A DNA stretch of 38,458 nt from Alphaproteobacteria bacterium (GTDB lineage Bacteria; Pseudomonadota; Alphaproteobacteria; RF32; CAG-239). The position numbers and the translations under genes were made by a program. The notes under the pieces were generated by a model. The model was not told the DNA's origin and made no database searches. It saw only the letters and a list, made by a program, of their open reading frames with translations. The stretch covers positions 1-38,458 of the forward strand of contig JAFUSU010000009.1 in NCBI GenBank assembly GCA_017467515.1. Reading direction: 5' to 3'. Positions 16,892 to 24,756 of the stretch are shown piece by piece (within the stretch, counting starts at the first letter, position 1; the number at the start of each line of letters is the position of its first letter).

Positions 16892-17260
16892 TTGGCTCGT
16901 ATAGCTGGTGTAAACATTCCAACTGCCAAGAAAATTGAGATTGCTTTAACTTATATTTTTGGTATTGGTCGGAAATCTGCACAAGATATTTGTGCAAAAT
17001 CGGGAGTCGCCTGCGATCGCCGTGTTCAGGAATTGAGCGAAGAAGAAGTCGCTAAAATTCGTGAAGTTATTGATACTGATTATACAGTAGAAGGTGAATT
17101 GCGTCGTGAGGTTGGTGTTAATATTAAAAGATTGATGGATTTAGGCTGCTATCGCGGTTTAAGACATCGTAAAGGTTTGCCTGTTCGTGGACAAAGTACA
17201 AAACAAAATGCCAGAACACGTAAAGGTAAACGTAAAACTATTGCGAATAAGAAGAAATAG
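16892..17260 (+). CDS. rpsM: Small ribosomal subunit protein uS13, TTG start
   Basis: 122 aa from TTG 16892. The product then begins (M)[20 protein letters not shown], the standard S13 start, right after ggagagag. The only ATG nearby (16879) is out of frame, and the upstream GTG at 16838 would add 18 unrelated residues. C-terminal [20 protein letters not shown] is the S13 signature. S13 contacts the P-site tRNA and forms bridges to the 50S. Confidence 0.96.
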   Translation: MARIAGVNIPTAKKIEIALTYIFGIGRKSAQDICAKSGVACDRRVQELSEEEVAKIREVIDTDYTVEGELRREVGVNIKRLMDLGCYRGLRHRKGLPVRGQSTKQNARTRKGKRKTIANKKK

Positions 17261-17271
17261 GCAGGTATCCC

Positions 17272-17661
17272 ATGGCTAAAGCAGTACAACGTGTAAAGAA
17301 AAAAGAAAAGAAGAATATCACGGCGGGCGTTGCTCATGTGAATTCTACGTTTAACAATACTCGCGTAACAATTACAGATGCTCAGGGTAATACTGTTGCT
17401 TGGTCAACAGCCGGTGCACAAGGATTTAAGGGTTCTCGTAAATCTACACCTTATGCCGCTCAAGTTGCCGCAGAAGAAGCTGGTAAAAAAGCGCAAGAAC
17501 AAGGTATGAAAACTCTTGAAGTTGAAGTTAAAGGACCGGGTTCCGGCCGTGAATCAGCTATTAGAGCATTACAGGTTATTGGCTTTACTATCACGACTAT
17601 CCGTGATGTTACCCCAATTCCGCACAACGGTTGCCGTTTGAAAAAACGCCGCCGCGTATAA
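17272..17661 (+). CDS. rpsK: Small ribosomal subunit protein uS11
   Basis: 129 aa. [18 protein letters not shown] and the signature ending [17 protein letters not shown]...[17 protein letters not shown]11 forms the platform of the 30S. It begins 11 nt after rpsM. A hairpin follows before rpoA. Confidence 0.98.
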   Translation: MAKAVQRVKKKEKKNITAGVAHVNSTFNNTRVTITDAQGNTVAWSTAGAQGFKGSRKSTPYAAQVAAEEAGKKAQEQGMKTLEVEVKGPGSGRESAIRALQVIGFTITTIRDVTPIPHNGCRLKKRRRV

Positions 17662-17671
17662 TATCCGTTTT

Positions 17672-17717
17672 CAGAAACAGGTGGAGTCGCTGGTCGACTC
17701 TGCCTTATTCTGGTTTT
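17672..17717 (+). terminator. Hairpin with T-run between rpsK and rpoA
   Basis: cagaa / ttctg at the base and gagtcg / cgactc at the top, with some G-T pairs, followed by ggtttttag. It looks like a weak terminator or attenuator. It could lower rpoA transcription relative to the ribosomal genes, since rpoA is needed in smaller amounts. Confidence 0.5.
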
Positions 17718-17755
17718 TAGTAATATGCATATTCATTAAATAGAGGACAAAACCA

Positions 17756-18766
17756 GTGATTCAAAAAAATTGGCAAGAGCTTATTAAACCTACAAATTTA
17801 GAAGTTGTTCCTTCAGAGGGAGGCAATCGTGCTAAAATTGTGGTTGAACCTTTAGAAAGAGGTTTTGGTTTAACACTTGGTAATGCTTTGAGAAGAGTTT
17901 TACTTTCTTCTTTACAAGGCGGCGCTGTTACAGCAATTAAAATTAACGGTGTTTTACACGAGTTTTCAGTTGTCCCGGGCGTTAGAGAAGATGTTACAGA
18001 CATCGTATTGAATGTTAAATGTTTGGCTGTCGCTGTTCACGGCGAAGGTCCTAAAACAATGACCTTAAAAGCAGAAGGACCATGCGAAGTTACTGCTGCT
18101 ATGATTGAAACAGGTCACGATGTTGAAATCAAGAATCCTGATTTAGTTATTTGTAACTTGGATGCCGGTGCAAAAATTAATATGGAATTGACTGTTAATA
18201 CAGGAAAAGGTTATGTTCCTGCCAGTCAGAATAAATCAACAGATGCTCCGATTGGTGTTATTGCTGTTGATGCCATTTATTCTCCGGTTAAGAAAGTTTC
18301 GTATAAAGTTGAGAATACTCGTGTCGGACAGATCACTGACTATGATAAGTTAACTTTGGTTGTCGACACAAATGGTGTTGTAACTCCTGAAGATGCTGTT
18401 GCGTATGCCGCTCGTATTTTACAAGATCAATTAAAGCCGTTTATCAATTTTGATGAACCGGAAAGTGATGCTGAAGTTGAAAAAGAAGAGTTACCGTTCA
18501 ATCGTAATTTGTTGAAGAAAGTTGAAGAACTTGAATTGTCTGTTCGTTCTGCGAATTGCCTTAAGAATGATAACATCATTTATATTGGTGATTTGGTTCA
18601 AAAGACGGAAGCAGAAATGTTACGGACTCCAAACTTTGGTCGTAAATCTTTGAATGAAATCAAAGAAGTTTTGGCTAAGATGGGTATTCATCTCGGTATG
18701 GATACGCCGGGTTGGCCGCCTGAGAATATTGAAGAGTTGATCAAGCGTGTTGACGAGCACTTCTAA
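17756..18766 (+). CDS. rpoA: RNA polymerase subunit alpha, GTG start
   Basis: 336 aa. Start GTG 17756 ([12 protein letters not shown]) follows agagga; no ATG fits. The N-terminal dimerisation domain holds [20 protein letters not shown] (residues about 36-55). The C-terminal domain, which binds UP elements and activators, begins near 245 and includes [15 protein letters not shown] and [19 protein letters not shown]. Two hairpin repeats follow instead of rplQ, which is the usual next gene. Confidence 0.98.
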   Translation: MIQKNWQELIKPTNLEVVPSEGGNRAKIVVEPLERGFGLTLGNALRRVLLSSLQGGAVTAIKINGVLHEFSVVPGVREDVTDIVLNVKCLAVAVHGEGPKTMTLKAEGPCEVTAAMIETGHDVEIKNPDLVICNLDAGAKINMELTVNTGKGYVPASQNKSTDAPIGVIAVDAIYSPVKKVSYKVENTRVGQITDYDKLTLVVDTNGVVTPEDAVAYAARILQDQLKPFINFDEPESDAEVEKEELPFNRNLLKKVEELELSVRSANCLKNDNIIYIGDLVQKTEAEMLRTPNFGRKSLNEIKEVLAKMGIHLGMDTPGWPPENIEELIKRVDEHF

Positions 18767-18776
18767 AAAGCTCGTC

Positions 18777-18862
18777 TAATTGACTACTACTGGAAAGTCT
18801 TTGAACTTATGTACTATTTGTGTACATCGCGTTCAAAGACTTTCTTCGTATTAGTCTAATTA
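18777..18862. repeat. Long hairpin repeat, copy C1, after rpoA
   Basis: Perfect 14-bp inner stem gaaagtctttgaac / gttcaaagactttc (18793-18806 and 18831-18844). Outer stem taattgacta / tagtctaatta with one bulge. The 24-nt apical part TTATGTACTATTTGTGTACATCGC differs at few positions from that of copy B (12863-12965), although the stems are unrelated in sequence. It lies 10 nt after the rpoA stop. It might act as a terminator or 3' stabiliser, but no T-run follows. Confidence 0.8.
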
Positions 18863-18925
18863 TCCGAACTTTTTGTTTATGTACTACTTTGTACACGACG
18901 AACTTAAGCTCTTTTCGTACTAATT
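18863..18925. repeat. Degenerate hairpin repeat, copy C2
   Basis: The apical core tttatgtactactttgtacacgacg (about 18876-18900, described here in parts: tttatgtac, then gtacacgacg) matches copies B and C1. The flanks do not form a clean stem. The only outer pairing is attagt (18850-18855, in the right arm of C1) with actaat near 18920. It may be a decaying copy or an alternative partner of C1. Confidence 0.5.
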
Positions 18926-19002
18926 TTATATATTTCTTGATTTTTTTGCGGATTAGATTAGAGTATTTCTACAAATAATATTATTAACTAAAACTATTGG
19001 GT

Positions 19003-19350
19003 ATGAAAAAATCTTTTTTTGTAAAGGCATTACGTTTTTTATCTATTGCTGTATGTGGAGCTGTTTGTACATACGCAGCTATTTTGTTTGCCGGAATGGA
19101 ACTCTTGTTGGCGGGAGTTGTGTTCACTCTGATTTGTGACGGAGCTTTAACAATTTGGCTTCGTTATAAATGGTGCGGTTTGGCTCTTCATTTGCTCTGG
19201 GCTTGCCTATTTTGGGGAATGACTTGTTACACGCATGAATTGACCGTTGATATCTGTTGGCAATGGTATTTTTTGTGGGGCTTGCTTGTCGTTCGGATTT
19301 TGGTTTTGCAGCCAATTTATCTGTATAAGATATCTCAAAATAAAAAATGA
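19003..19350 (+). CDS. Orphan membrane protein, 115 aa, about four helices
   Basis: Family not recognised. ATG 19003 (MKKSFFVKALRFLSI) is chosen over TTG 18997. Hydrophobic stretches near residues 10-30, 32-50, 58-73 and 86-106 suggest four membrane helices joined by short loops. It is rich in Trp and Cys. The leader tattattaactaaaactattgggtATG has no ribosome site and resembles those of the 13708 and 14201 genes. Its stop overlaps the start of the next gene by 4 nt (ATGA), so the two products are probably made together. It lies between rpoA and rplQ. Confidence 0.6.
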   Translation: MKKSFFVKALRFLSIAVCGAVCTYAAILFAGMELLLAGVVFTLICDGALTIWLRYKWCGLALHLLWACLFWGMTCYTHELTVDICWQWYFLWGLLVVRILVLQPIYLYKISQNKK

Positions 19351-19706
19351 ATTGCGCTATGAAAACTGCTTATTACACTGATCAGGATTTTGAGCACTAT
19401 ATGGCTCGTTCTGAGAGAAGATTAGAAGTCCAGTTTTATGTCTGGCTGGTCTGTTCGCTGATTGCCCAGCCATGTTTGTGGTACGAGCTGTTGAACAACT
19501 TGCCTGGGAGCAATTTTAGTTCATGGTTTTTGGCAGCCTGCAGTTTTATCGCCTTGGTGTGTCTGATTGGCTTATGGTATTGCTATTACAGCATGCGGCA
19601 GGAGCGCATCCGATTGCAACGTGAGTGTCGTGCCCAACAAAAGGAGGCAAATGCATTACTCGATGAACTTGAGGCTATGCGTCAAGCCAAACTTAATCAA
19701 GATTGA
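19347..19706 (+). CDS. Orphan membrane protein with coiled-coil tail, 119 aa
   Basis: Family not recognised. Two membrane helices are likely (about 28-47, FYVWLVCSLIAQPCLWYEL, and about 58-80, SSWFLAACSFIALVCLIGLW...). A charged C-terminal helix follows (SMRQERIRLQRECRAQQKEA, then LLDELEAMRQAK) with coiled-coil character. ATG 19347 makes an ATGA overlap with the preceding gene; ATG 19359 is a possible alternative. The codon choice in the tail (CGG, CGC, GAG) is more GC-rich than in the ribosomal genes. Likely a membrane partner of the preceding protein. Terminator follows the stop. Confidence 0.6.
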   Translation: MNCAMKTAYYTDQDFEHYMARSERRLEVQFYVWLVCSLIAQPCLWYELLNNLPGSNFSSWFLAACSFIALVCLIGLWYCYYSMRQERIRLQRECRAQQKEANALLDELEAMRQAKLNQD

Positions 19707-19707
19707 G

Positions 19708-19741
19708 AAAAAGTGCTGTATCTTCGGGTACGGCACTTTTT
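19708..19741 (+). terminator. Intrinsic terminator after the 19003-19347 pair
   Basis: aaaaagtgctgta / tacggcacttttt with a TTCG-containing loop (tcttcggg), then T-rich sequence. Confidence 0.88.
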
Positions 19742-19754
19742 AATTTTTTTTTGC

Positions 19755-19782
19755 TTGCAAATCAAAAATCTGTGTGTTATAA
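19755..19782 (+). promoter_or_regulatory. Putative separate promoter for rplQ
   Basis: TTGCAA (19755-19760), 16-nt spacer, TTATAA (19777-19782). A start near 19790 gives a leader of about 105 nt that contains the small ORF at 19807. Confidence 0.55.
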
Positions 19783-19806
19783 GCTCTTTCGAATGAAGGG
19801 GCTTTT

Positions 19807-19899
19807 ATGTATGATCGCGATAGCGAGTCCGTAGTAAGAGCCGGTGTTTTATCCGTTTTGCCTTGCAAAACATTAGAAAATGAAAGGAAAAAGCCATGA
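19807..19899 (+). CDS. Possible 30-aa leader peptide coupled to rplQ
   Basis: Small ORF MYDRDSESVVRAGVLSVLPC, continuing to residue 30 (ending ERKKP). The ATG lies about 5 nt after aagggg. The TGA overlaps the rplQ ATG as ATGA, the coupling seen elsewhere in this window. It starts about 20 nt after the predicted transcription start. It could be a chance ORF; there is no visible regulatory codon run such as repeated His or Trp. Confidence 0.35.
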   Translation: MYDRDSESVVRAGVLSVLPCKTLENERKKP

Positions 19900-20354
19900 G
19901 ACATGGTATGAAACAGAAAAAATTAAATATGACAACTTCTCAACGTCGCGCTTTGTTCTCAAATTTAACAAACGCTTTGTTGACTCATGAACAGATTACT
20001 TTAACTGTTACACGCGCTAAGGCCTTGAGAACTTTTGCTGACAATATGATTACTTATGCCAAAAAAGGTGATTTAAATTCTCGCCGTTTGGCTTTTGCTT
20101 TCTTGCGTGATGAAGCAGTTGTTGCTAAATTATTCTCTACTTTAGCTGATCGTTATAAATCTCGTAACGGTGGTTATACTCGTGTTTTGAAATCAGGTAT
20201 CCGTTATGGCGATGCTGCTCCTATGGCTATCATTGAATTAGTTGATAGAGATGTTAATGCAAAGGGTGCTGCAGATAAAGCTCGTGTTGCTGCTGAAAAA
20301 GCCGCTCAAGCTGAGGCTGAAAAGGAAGCGCAGAAAGCTGCAGAAGCAAAATAA
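19896..20354 (+). CDS. rplQ: Large ribosomal subunit protein bL17
   Basis: 152 aa. MRHGMKQKKLNMTTSQRRAL and the later NGGYTRVLKSGIRYGDAAPM identify L17. The last 30 residues are an Ala/Glu/Lys-rich tail. It usually follows rpoA directly; here it has its own promoter because a two-gene unit and hairpin repeats lie between. The ribosome site gaaagga precedes the ATG. Confidence 0.97.
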   Translation: MRHGMKQKKLNMTTSQRRALFSNLTNALLTHEQITLTVTRAKALRTFADNMITYAKKGDLNSRRLAFAFLRDEAVVAKLFSTLADRYKSRNGGYTRVLKSGIRYGDAAPMAIIELVDRDVNAKGAADKARVAAEKAAQAEAEKEAQKAAEAK

Positions 20355-20374
20355 TTTATTGATTTGCTGTTTTG

Positions 20375-20402
20375 AAACCTCCTTTTTAAGGAGGTTTTTT
20401 TA
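20375..20402 (+). terminator. Intrinsic terminator after rplQ
   Basis: aaacctcctt / aaggaggttt, short loop, then seven T. It closes the ribosomal cluster. Confidence 0.92.
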
Positions 20403-20513
20403 TTACAAAAATTTATAAAATTCTTTAGGATTTATTAGCAAATATGTAAGATAATTAAAATAAGATAAACTGTAAGTGAATGAAATTCATTGTTTGAAGG
20501 GTTTTAACGGCAG

Positions 20514-21797
20514 ATGGCAAAACAGCAAATTATCCTTTCTGAGAAATATTTACTCAGTGCGTTGGATCGGATAGCAAAGAATCCGTCAGGTTATGCTGTT
20601 TTATATATCAGTGCGTCAAAATTAAAACCTAAGCACAGACATCCTAAATTTTTGAAAATTCTTGAAAAATTTTTTGATGGTGTTGTCGGTCTTGCAACAG
20701 GGGTATTTTTCCCACTGAGCAATGGTGATTTTGCTATTTTGGGTAGGGGGTTTTCTCAAGCTGTTATCGACGAGGCTGTTGAAAAATTGCGAGAAGGAAC
20801 TTCTAATGATCCGATTTTGCACGGTAAAAAAAGCAGTGACTTTGCAGCTGTTTTGAATTTTCCGGAGCGCTTTGCTTCATTTTATGGTTTTATTGCCAAT
20901 ATGGTTGAAAACGGGCAAACTTCAAATCTGCAGGAAAATTTGGAACCGGAAGCTAAACCTCTTGAAGCAGGTGATGTCGATCAGGTTTTAAATATATTAG
21001 AGCAAGTTGATATTTCCGAATTAGTCAAGCGGCAAAGTGTTATTCAGATAAAAGGTGCAAATCAATTTAAAATCGATATGCAAGAATTTTTTGTAGCTGT
21101 GAAAGATTTAAATCAGCAATTTGATGGTCTGGATTTGCAAGCTAATCGTTGGCTCTATTTTTATATACTTCAAACCCTTGATAAGCGTATGCTGAATGCA
21201 TTTTTTTCAGCAAAGCTTCGGCAATGGCCGGAATTTATCGGTGTCAATTTAAGCCTTAAATCAGTTTATTCTCAAGAATTTATTGAGTTTGCAAAGTTCT
21301 TTCAAGAACAAAATAAAAAAATAGTGGTGGAAGTTCAACTGACCGATATTTTTAATAATTTATCGTTGTATTTTGAAGTTAAAGAAGTCTTGGCAAGAGG
21401 CGGACATAAAATTTTAATCGATGGAGTCAGCACATCTTCTCTAAAATTTTTAAATGCAAAATCTCTTAATCCGAATATGATTAAATTGTTTTGGGAACCA
21501 TTATGGGAATTTTGTCCGGATAATGAAGATGTTAAAGCAATTGTTTCCGAATTTGGAAAAGAAAATCTTATTTTAGCCAAATGTGATTCTTCCCAATCTT
21601 TATCATGGGGAATTAGACATGGGTTTAATTTATTTCAAGGTCCGTTTATGGATAATTTAGAAGTTGCGATGATTAGGCAATCTTGCCCTGATGCGGCTCA
21701 TTGTACCGTAAAAGATTGCTTAAAACGCAAACGTCTGTTATCCGGTCCTGAGCACGAGTATTGTACGCAAAAAAATATTTTGGAAAAGTTGTTGTGA
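20514..21797 (+). CDS. Degenerate EAL-like domain protein, 427 aa
   Basis: The C-terminal half (about 165-390) follows the order of an EAL domain. It shows GVNLS (243-247, usually vNLS), VVEVQLTD (271-278, usually ELTE), LIDGVSTSSLKFL (301-313, usually DDFGTGYSSL), NMIKLFW (321-327, usually KID) and NLFQGPFM (372-379, usually QGY). The catalytic Glu and Asp residues that bind metal appear replaced. It probably does not cleave cyclic di-GMP; it may bind a ligand or protein partner. The N-terminal part is unrecognised. The tail (391-427) carries four Cys that might bind metal. Operon with the next gene, a paralogue. Confidence 0.7.
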   Translation: MAKQQIILSEKYLLSALDRIAKNPSGYAVLYISASKLKPKHRHPKFLKILEKFFDGVVGLATGVFFPLSNGDFAILGRGFSQAVIDEAVEKLREGTSNDPILHGKKSSDFAAVLNFPERFASFYGFIANMVENGQTSNLQENLEPEAKPLEAGDVDQVLNILEQVDISELVKRQSVIQIKGANQFKIDMQEFFVAVKDLNQQFDGLDLQANRWLYFYILQTLDKRMLNAFFSAKLRQWPEFIGVNLSLKSVYSQEFIEFAKFFQEQNKKIVVEVQLTDIFNNLSLYFEVKEVLARGGHKILIDGVSTSSLKFLNAKSLNPNMIKLFWEPLWEFCPDNEDVKAIVSEFGKENLILAKCDSSQSLSWGIRHGFNLFQGPFMDNLEVAMIRQSCPDAAHCTVKDCLKRKRLLSGPEHEYCTQKNILEKLL

Positions 21798-21804
21798 GGT
21801 TAAA

Positions 21805-23115
21805 ATGTTTTTCTTTAATGGCAAAAAAACAAATAATCAACAAACAGCTCCTTCTTATAATGAGCCAAAATTTGATGTGGCTCCTAAAATATCGACTGAA
21901 TCCTATGATGGGTGGAGTGAAAAAAATCCGATAACTTTTTTGAACTCCCTTATGGTCAATAATTTAGATGTTGAGATTTTGTTTTTAGATGCGACCGTAA
22001 TGAAAACCCCAAAATCTTCTTCTTTGTTATCCAAAGCTGTTGATGAATTTTTGATTGATTTTACACGTCATGTTGACGGTCGGATTTTTGAGCTGGTTAA
22101 TAAAAGTGTCATTTTGGTTTTTAACACCAAACATCAAGATGAGTTTCAAGCCTTATTGGTGCGTCTTCAGTTCGCTTTTAATGAAGAACTTGTGCTTTCC
22201 GGCAGCTCTCATATTTTAGAAACGGAATTTGCTCAACTTTATACATCTAAAGATCAAATTCATCAGCTGCTGGATAAAATAACAAATGCAACGCCTTTGG
22301 CTCCTAAAGAACCCCCTCTCGAAACGCAATCAAGCATATTGAATAAAATTACGGCATTTACTGCGCCTAAGAAAAAATTTAGAGATTTAACGCCGTCATT
22401 GTTGGATAAATTACAAAAAAGCCTATTGCAAGTTGATTTTTCCAGCTTGATCCGTCGGCAATCGGTTTGTGCTATTATCGGTAAATCAGCTCCGCAAATG
22501 ATTTTTGAGGAAGTCTTTGTGGCCATTCCGGATTTGAGAGATATTTTGTTACCGGATGTGAACTTAACATCGAGTCCGTGGTTGTTTGCTAATCTGACAG
22601 AAACATTGGATAAACGTGTTCTGGCTCATGTCAGCCAACACGATGACGGATCTTTAGTGAGTAATTTCAGTTTAAATTTGAATGTTTCTACAATTCTTTC
22701 TGACGAATTTATGGATTTTGACGAGAGTATTCCTCCTCCGTTGCGTTCAACTATCGTTTTAGAACTCCAGTTAGCCGATATTTTTAATGATACAAAGGCT
22801 TTTTTACTTGCTAAGGCTTTTGCCCAATATCGCGGATATAAAATTTGTATTGATGGAATTACCGTTGATAAGTTGCAATATGTTAATCGTGAAAATCTCA
22901 ACAGTGATTTGATGAAAATTATTTGGCATCCGTCATTTTTAGATGTTATCAATGAAGATAAGCATTTCCGTGATTACGTCAATAAAGCAGAGCGAGCTAA
23001 GATGATTTTATGTCGTGTGGATGATCCTAAAGCCATAGAAATAGGCAATTCATTAGGAATTAATTTGTATCAGGGTAGGTACGTTCAGCGGGAACTCAAC
23101 AAATACCGCAAATAA
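21805..23115 (+). CDS. Degenerate EAL-like domain protein, 436 aa, paralogue
   Basis: Begins 8 nt after the previous gene. Shares RRQSV (217-221), the LDKR motif (268-271), NLNVST (291-296), VLELQLADIFND (318-329), ICIDGITVDKLQYV (347-360) and GINLYQGRYV (418-427) with that protein. The EAL catalytic acids are again missing. The first 200 residues are different and unrecognised, with a low-complexity start (FFFNGKKTNNQQTAP). The two are likely a duplicated pair that may form a heterodimer, as inferred from shared layout. Downstream is the 119-bp hairpin array. Confidence 0.7.
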   Translation: MFFFNGKKTNNQQTAPSYNEPKFDVAPKISTESYDGWSEKNPITFLNSLMVNNLDVEILFLDATVMKTPKSSSLLSKAVDEFLIDFTRHVDGRIFELVNKSVILVFNTKHQDEFQALLVRLQFAFNEELVLSGSSHILETEFAQLYTSKDQIHQLLDKITNATPLAPKEPPLETQSSILNKITAFTAPKKKFRDLTPSLLDKLQKSLLQVDFSSLIRRQSVCAIIGKSAPQMIFEEVFVAIPDLRDILLPDVNLTSSPWLFANLTETLDKRVLAHVSQHDDGSLVSNFSLNLNVSTILSDEFMDFDESIPPPLRSTIVLELQLADIFNDTKAFLLAKAFAQYRGYKICIDGITVDKLQYVNRENLNSDLMKIIWHPSFLDVINEDKHFRDYVNKAERAKMILCRVDDPKAIEIGNSLGINLYQGRYVQRELNKYRK

Positions 23116-23519
23116 AAATGCGCAAGGTGGATTTCTAGTGCAGATTTATCAAAAACAGCTCAGTCACGTACCCGGATGTACGCTCCTATCGCTGTTTTCT
23201 CTAAATCTTACTATAAATGCACCTATCGCATTTTTAGGAGGCAAGGTGGATTTCTAGTGCAGATTTATCAAAAACATCTCAGTCACGTACCCGGATGTAC
23301 GCTCCTGTCGCTGTTTTCTCTAAATCTTACTATAAATGCACCTATCGCATTTTTAGGAGGCAAGGTGGATTTCTAGTGCAGATTTATCAAAAACAGCTCA
23401 GTCACGTACCCGGATGTACGCTCCTGTCGCTGTTTTCTCTAAATCTTACTATAAATGCACCTATCGCATTTTTAGGAGGCAAGGCGGATTTCTAGTGCAG
23501 ATTTATCAAAAACAGCTCA
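23114..23519. repeat. Tandem array of 119-bp hairpin repeats
   Basis: Units begin at 23122, 23241, 23360 and 23479, an exact 119-bp period; the last is cut after 41 nt. Each full unit folds into a long hairpin. Outer ggtg / cacc is framed by CAA and TAT. The main stem is agatttatcaaaaacagc / gctgttttctctaaatct. The apical stem is CGTAC / GTACG. The outermost aaaaatgcg / cgcattttt is seen around unit 1. Units differ at only a few bases, so expansion is recent. ORFs read through it are spurious. Confidence 0.92.
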
Positions 23520-23524
23520 TAGCA

Positions 23525-23556
23525 AAACACTCTCCGGTGGGAGAGTGTTTTTTTTG
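23525..23556 (+). terminator. Terminator between the EAL pair and recA
   Basis: aacactctcc / ggagagtgtt with short loop and eight T on the plus strand. On the minus strand the same hairpin is followed by only four T, so it may serve recA less well. It lies between convergent genes. Confidence 0.88.
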
Positions 23557-23572
23557 GAGTTAAGTTAGAATA

Positions 23573-24601
23573 TTAATCTTCTTCAGCAACGGGTTCGTCA
23601 TCTCCCAGCATCTCACTTGTTAAGTGTCCGGCATCAGCACGAATCTTGTTTTCAATTTCATCGGCAATATCTTGATGTTCTTTCAAGAATGTTTTGGCGT
23701 TTTCACGACCTTGACCGATTTTTTCTCCTTTATAAGAGAACCAAGCTCCCGCTTTTTCAATAATTCCTGATTTAACGCCTAAATCAATCAATTCGCCGGT
23801 TTTAGAAATACCTTCACCGTACATAATATCAAAATCAACAACCTTAAACGGGGGAGCAACTTTGTTCTTTACAATTTTAACACGGGTTTGACTGCCAATG
23901 ACATCATCTTTATCTTTAATGGCACCGATACGACGAATATCAATGCGAACAGATGCGTAGAATTTTAGTGCATTACCACCGGTTGTCGTTTCCGGATTGC
24001 CGAACATAACACCGATTTTCATACGAATTTGGTTAATAAAGATAATCAGCGTATTAGAGCGTGCAACTGTGGCAGTTAACTTTCTGAGGGCCTGACTCAT
24101 CAATCGAGCCTGTAATCCCATATGAGAATCTCCCATTTCGCCTTCTAATTCTGCCTTAGGAACGAGTGCTGCAACCGAATCGACAACTAACACATCAATG
24201 GCTCCGGAACGAACCAGTGTATCTGCAATTTCGAGAGCTTGTTCACCGGCATCCGGTTGAGAAATGAGTAAATTTTCAACATCAACGCCAATTTTTTTTG
24301 CGTAAGAGGGATCAAGGGCGTGTTCTGCGTCAATGAAAGCGCAAGTTCCGCCTTTCTTTTGTGCTTGAGCAATAACACTTAAGGCCAGTGTCGTTTTACC
24401 GGAACTTTCCGGACCGTAAATTTCAATAATACGTCCTTTGGGCATGCCGCCGATTCCTAAAGCAATATCTATCCCTAACGAACCGGTAGAAATAGCTTCA
24501 ATATCAACGTTTGAGCTTTGCCCCATTCTCATAATTGATCCTTTGCCGAAGGCTCGTTCTATTTGAGAAATGGCAGCGTCAAGGGCTTTATCTTTTTCCA
24601 T
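23573..24601 (-). CDS. recA: RecA recombinase
   Basis: 342 aa, usual length. ATP-dependent strand exchange and LexA cleavage stimulation. Walker [10 protein letters not shown] (63-71). The N-terminal polymerisation part reads [20 protein letters not shown]. The [20 protein letters not shown] region covers the L2-loop neighbourhood. The acidic C-terminal tail ends DDEPVAEED. Start ATG 24601 follows gagagtaacc on the minus strand. The upstream 155 nt contain a possible -35 (TTGTCA) but no clear -10. Confidence 0.98.
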   Translation of the reverse strand: MEKDKALDAAISQIERAFGKGSIMRMGQSSNVDIEAISTGSLGIDIALGIGGMPKGRIIEIYGPESSGKTTLALSVIAQAQKKGGTCAFIDAEHALDPSYAKKIGVDVENLLISQPDAGEQALEIADTLVRSGAIDVLVVDSVAALVPKAELEGEMGDSHMGLQARLMSQALRKLTATVARSNTLIIFINQIRMKIGVMFGNPETTTGGNALKFYASVRIDIRRIGAIKDKDDVIGSQTRVKIVKNKVAPPFKVVDFDIMYGEGISKTGELIDLGVKSGIIEKAGAWFSYKGEKIGQGRENAKTFLKEHQDIADEIENKIRADAGHLTSEMLGDDEPVAEED

Positions 24602-24756
24602 CAGGTTACTCTCTTTCTTAGATTTATTTATACAATTTTATTAATCATCTTACTTATTGTTCAAAAATACAATTTGACAATAAAAGTTATCCTATGAAAA
24701 TAATTTGTACTATTTTTGTTCTTTTTGCAAGAATTTTTTTTATTATTTTAATTTTT

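Noticed and set aside
23176..23495. Two overlapping 66-codon ORFs in the repeat array
   Set aside because: They are the same sequence read through consecutive 119-bp units, with no ribosome site; the repeat is explained by hairpin structure.
24707..24721. GTAC-N7-GTTC upstream of recA, resembling an alphaproteobacterial LexA box (GTTC-N7-GTTC)
   Set aside because: One of the four bases in a half-site differs and the distance to a promoter is unclear; too weak to annotate as an SOS box.
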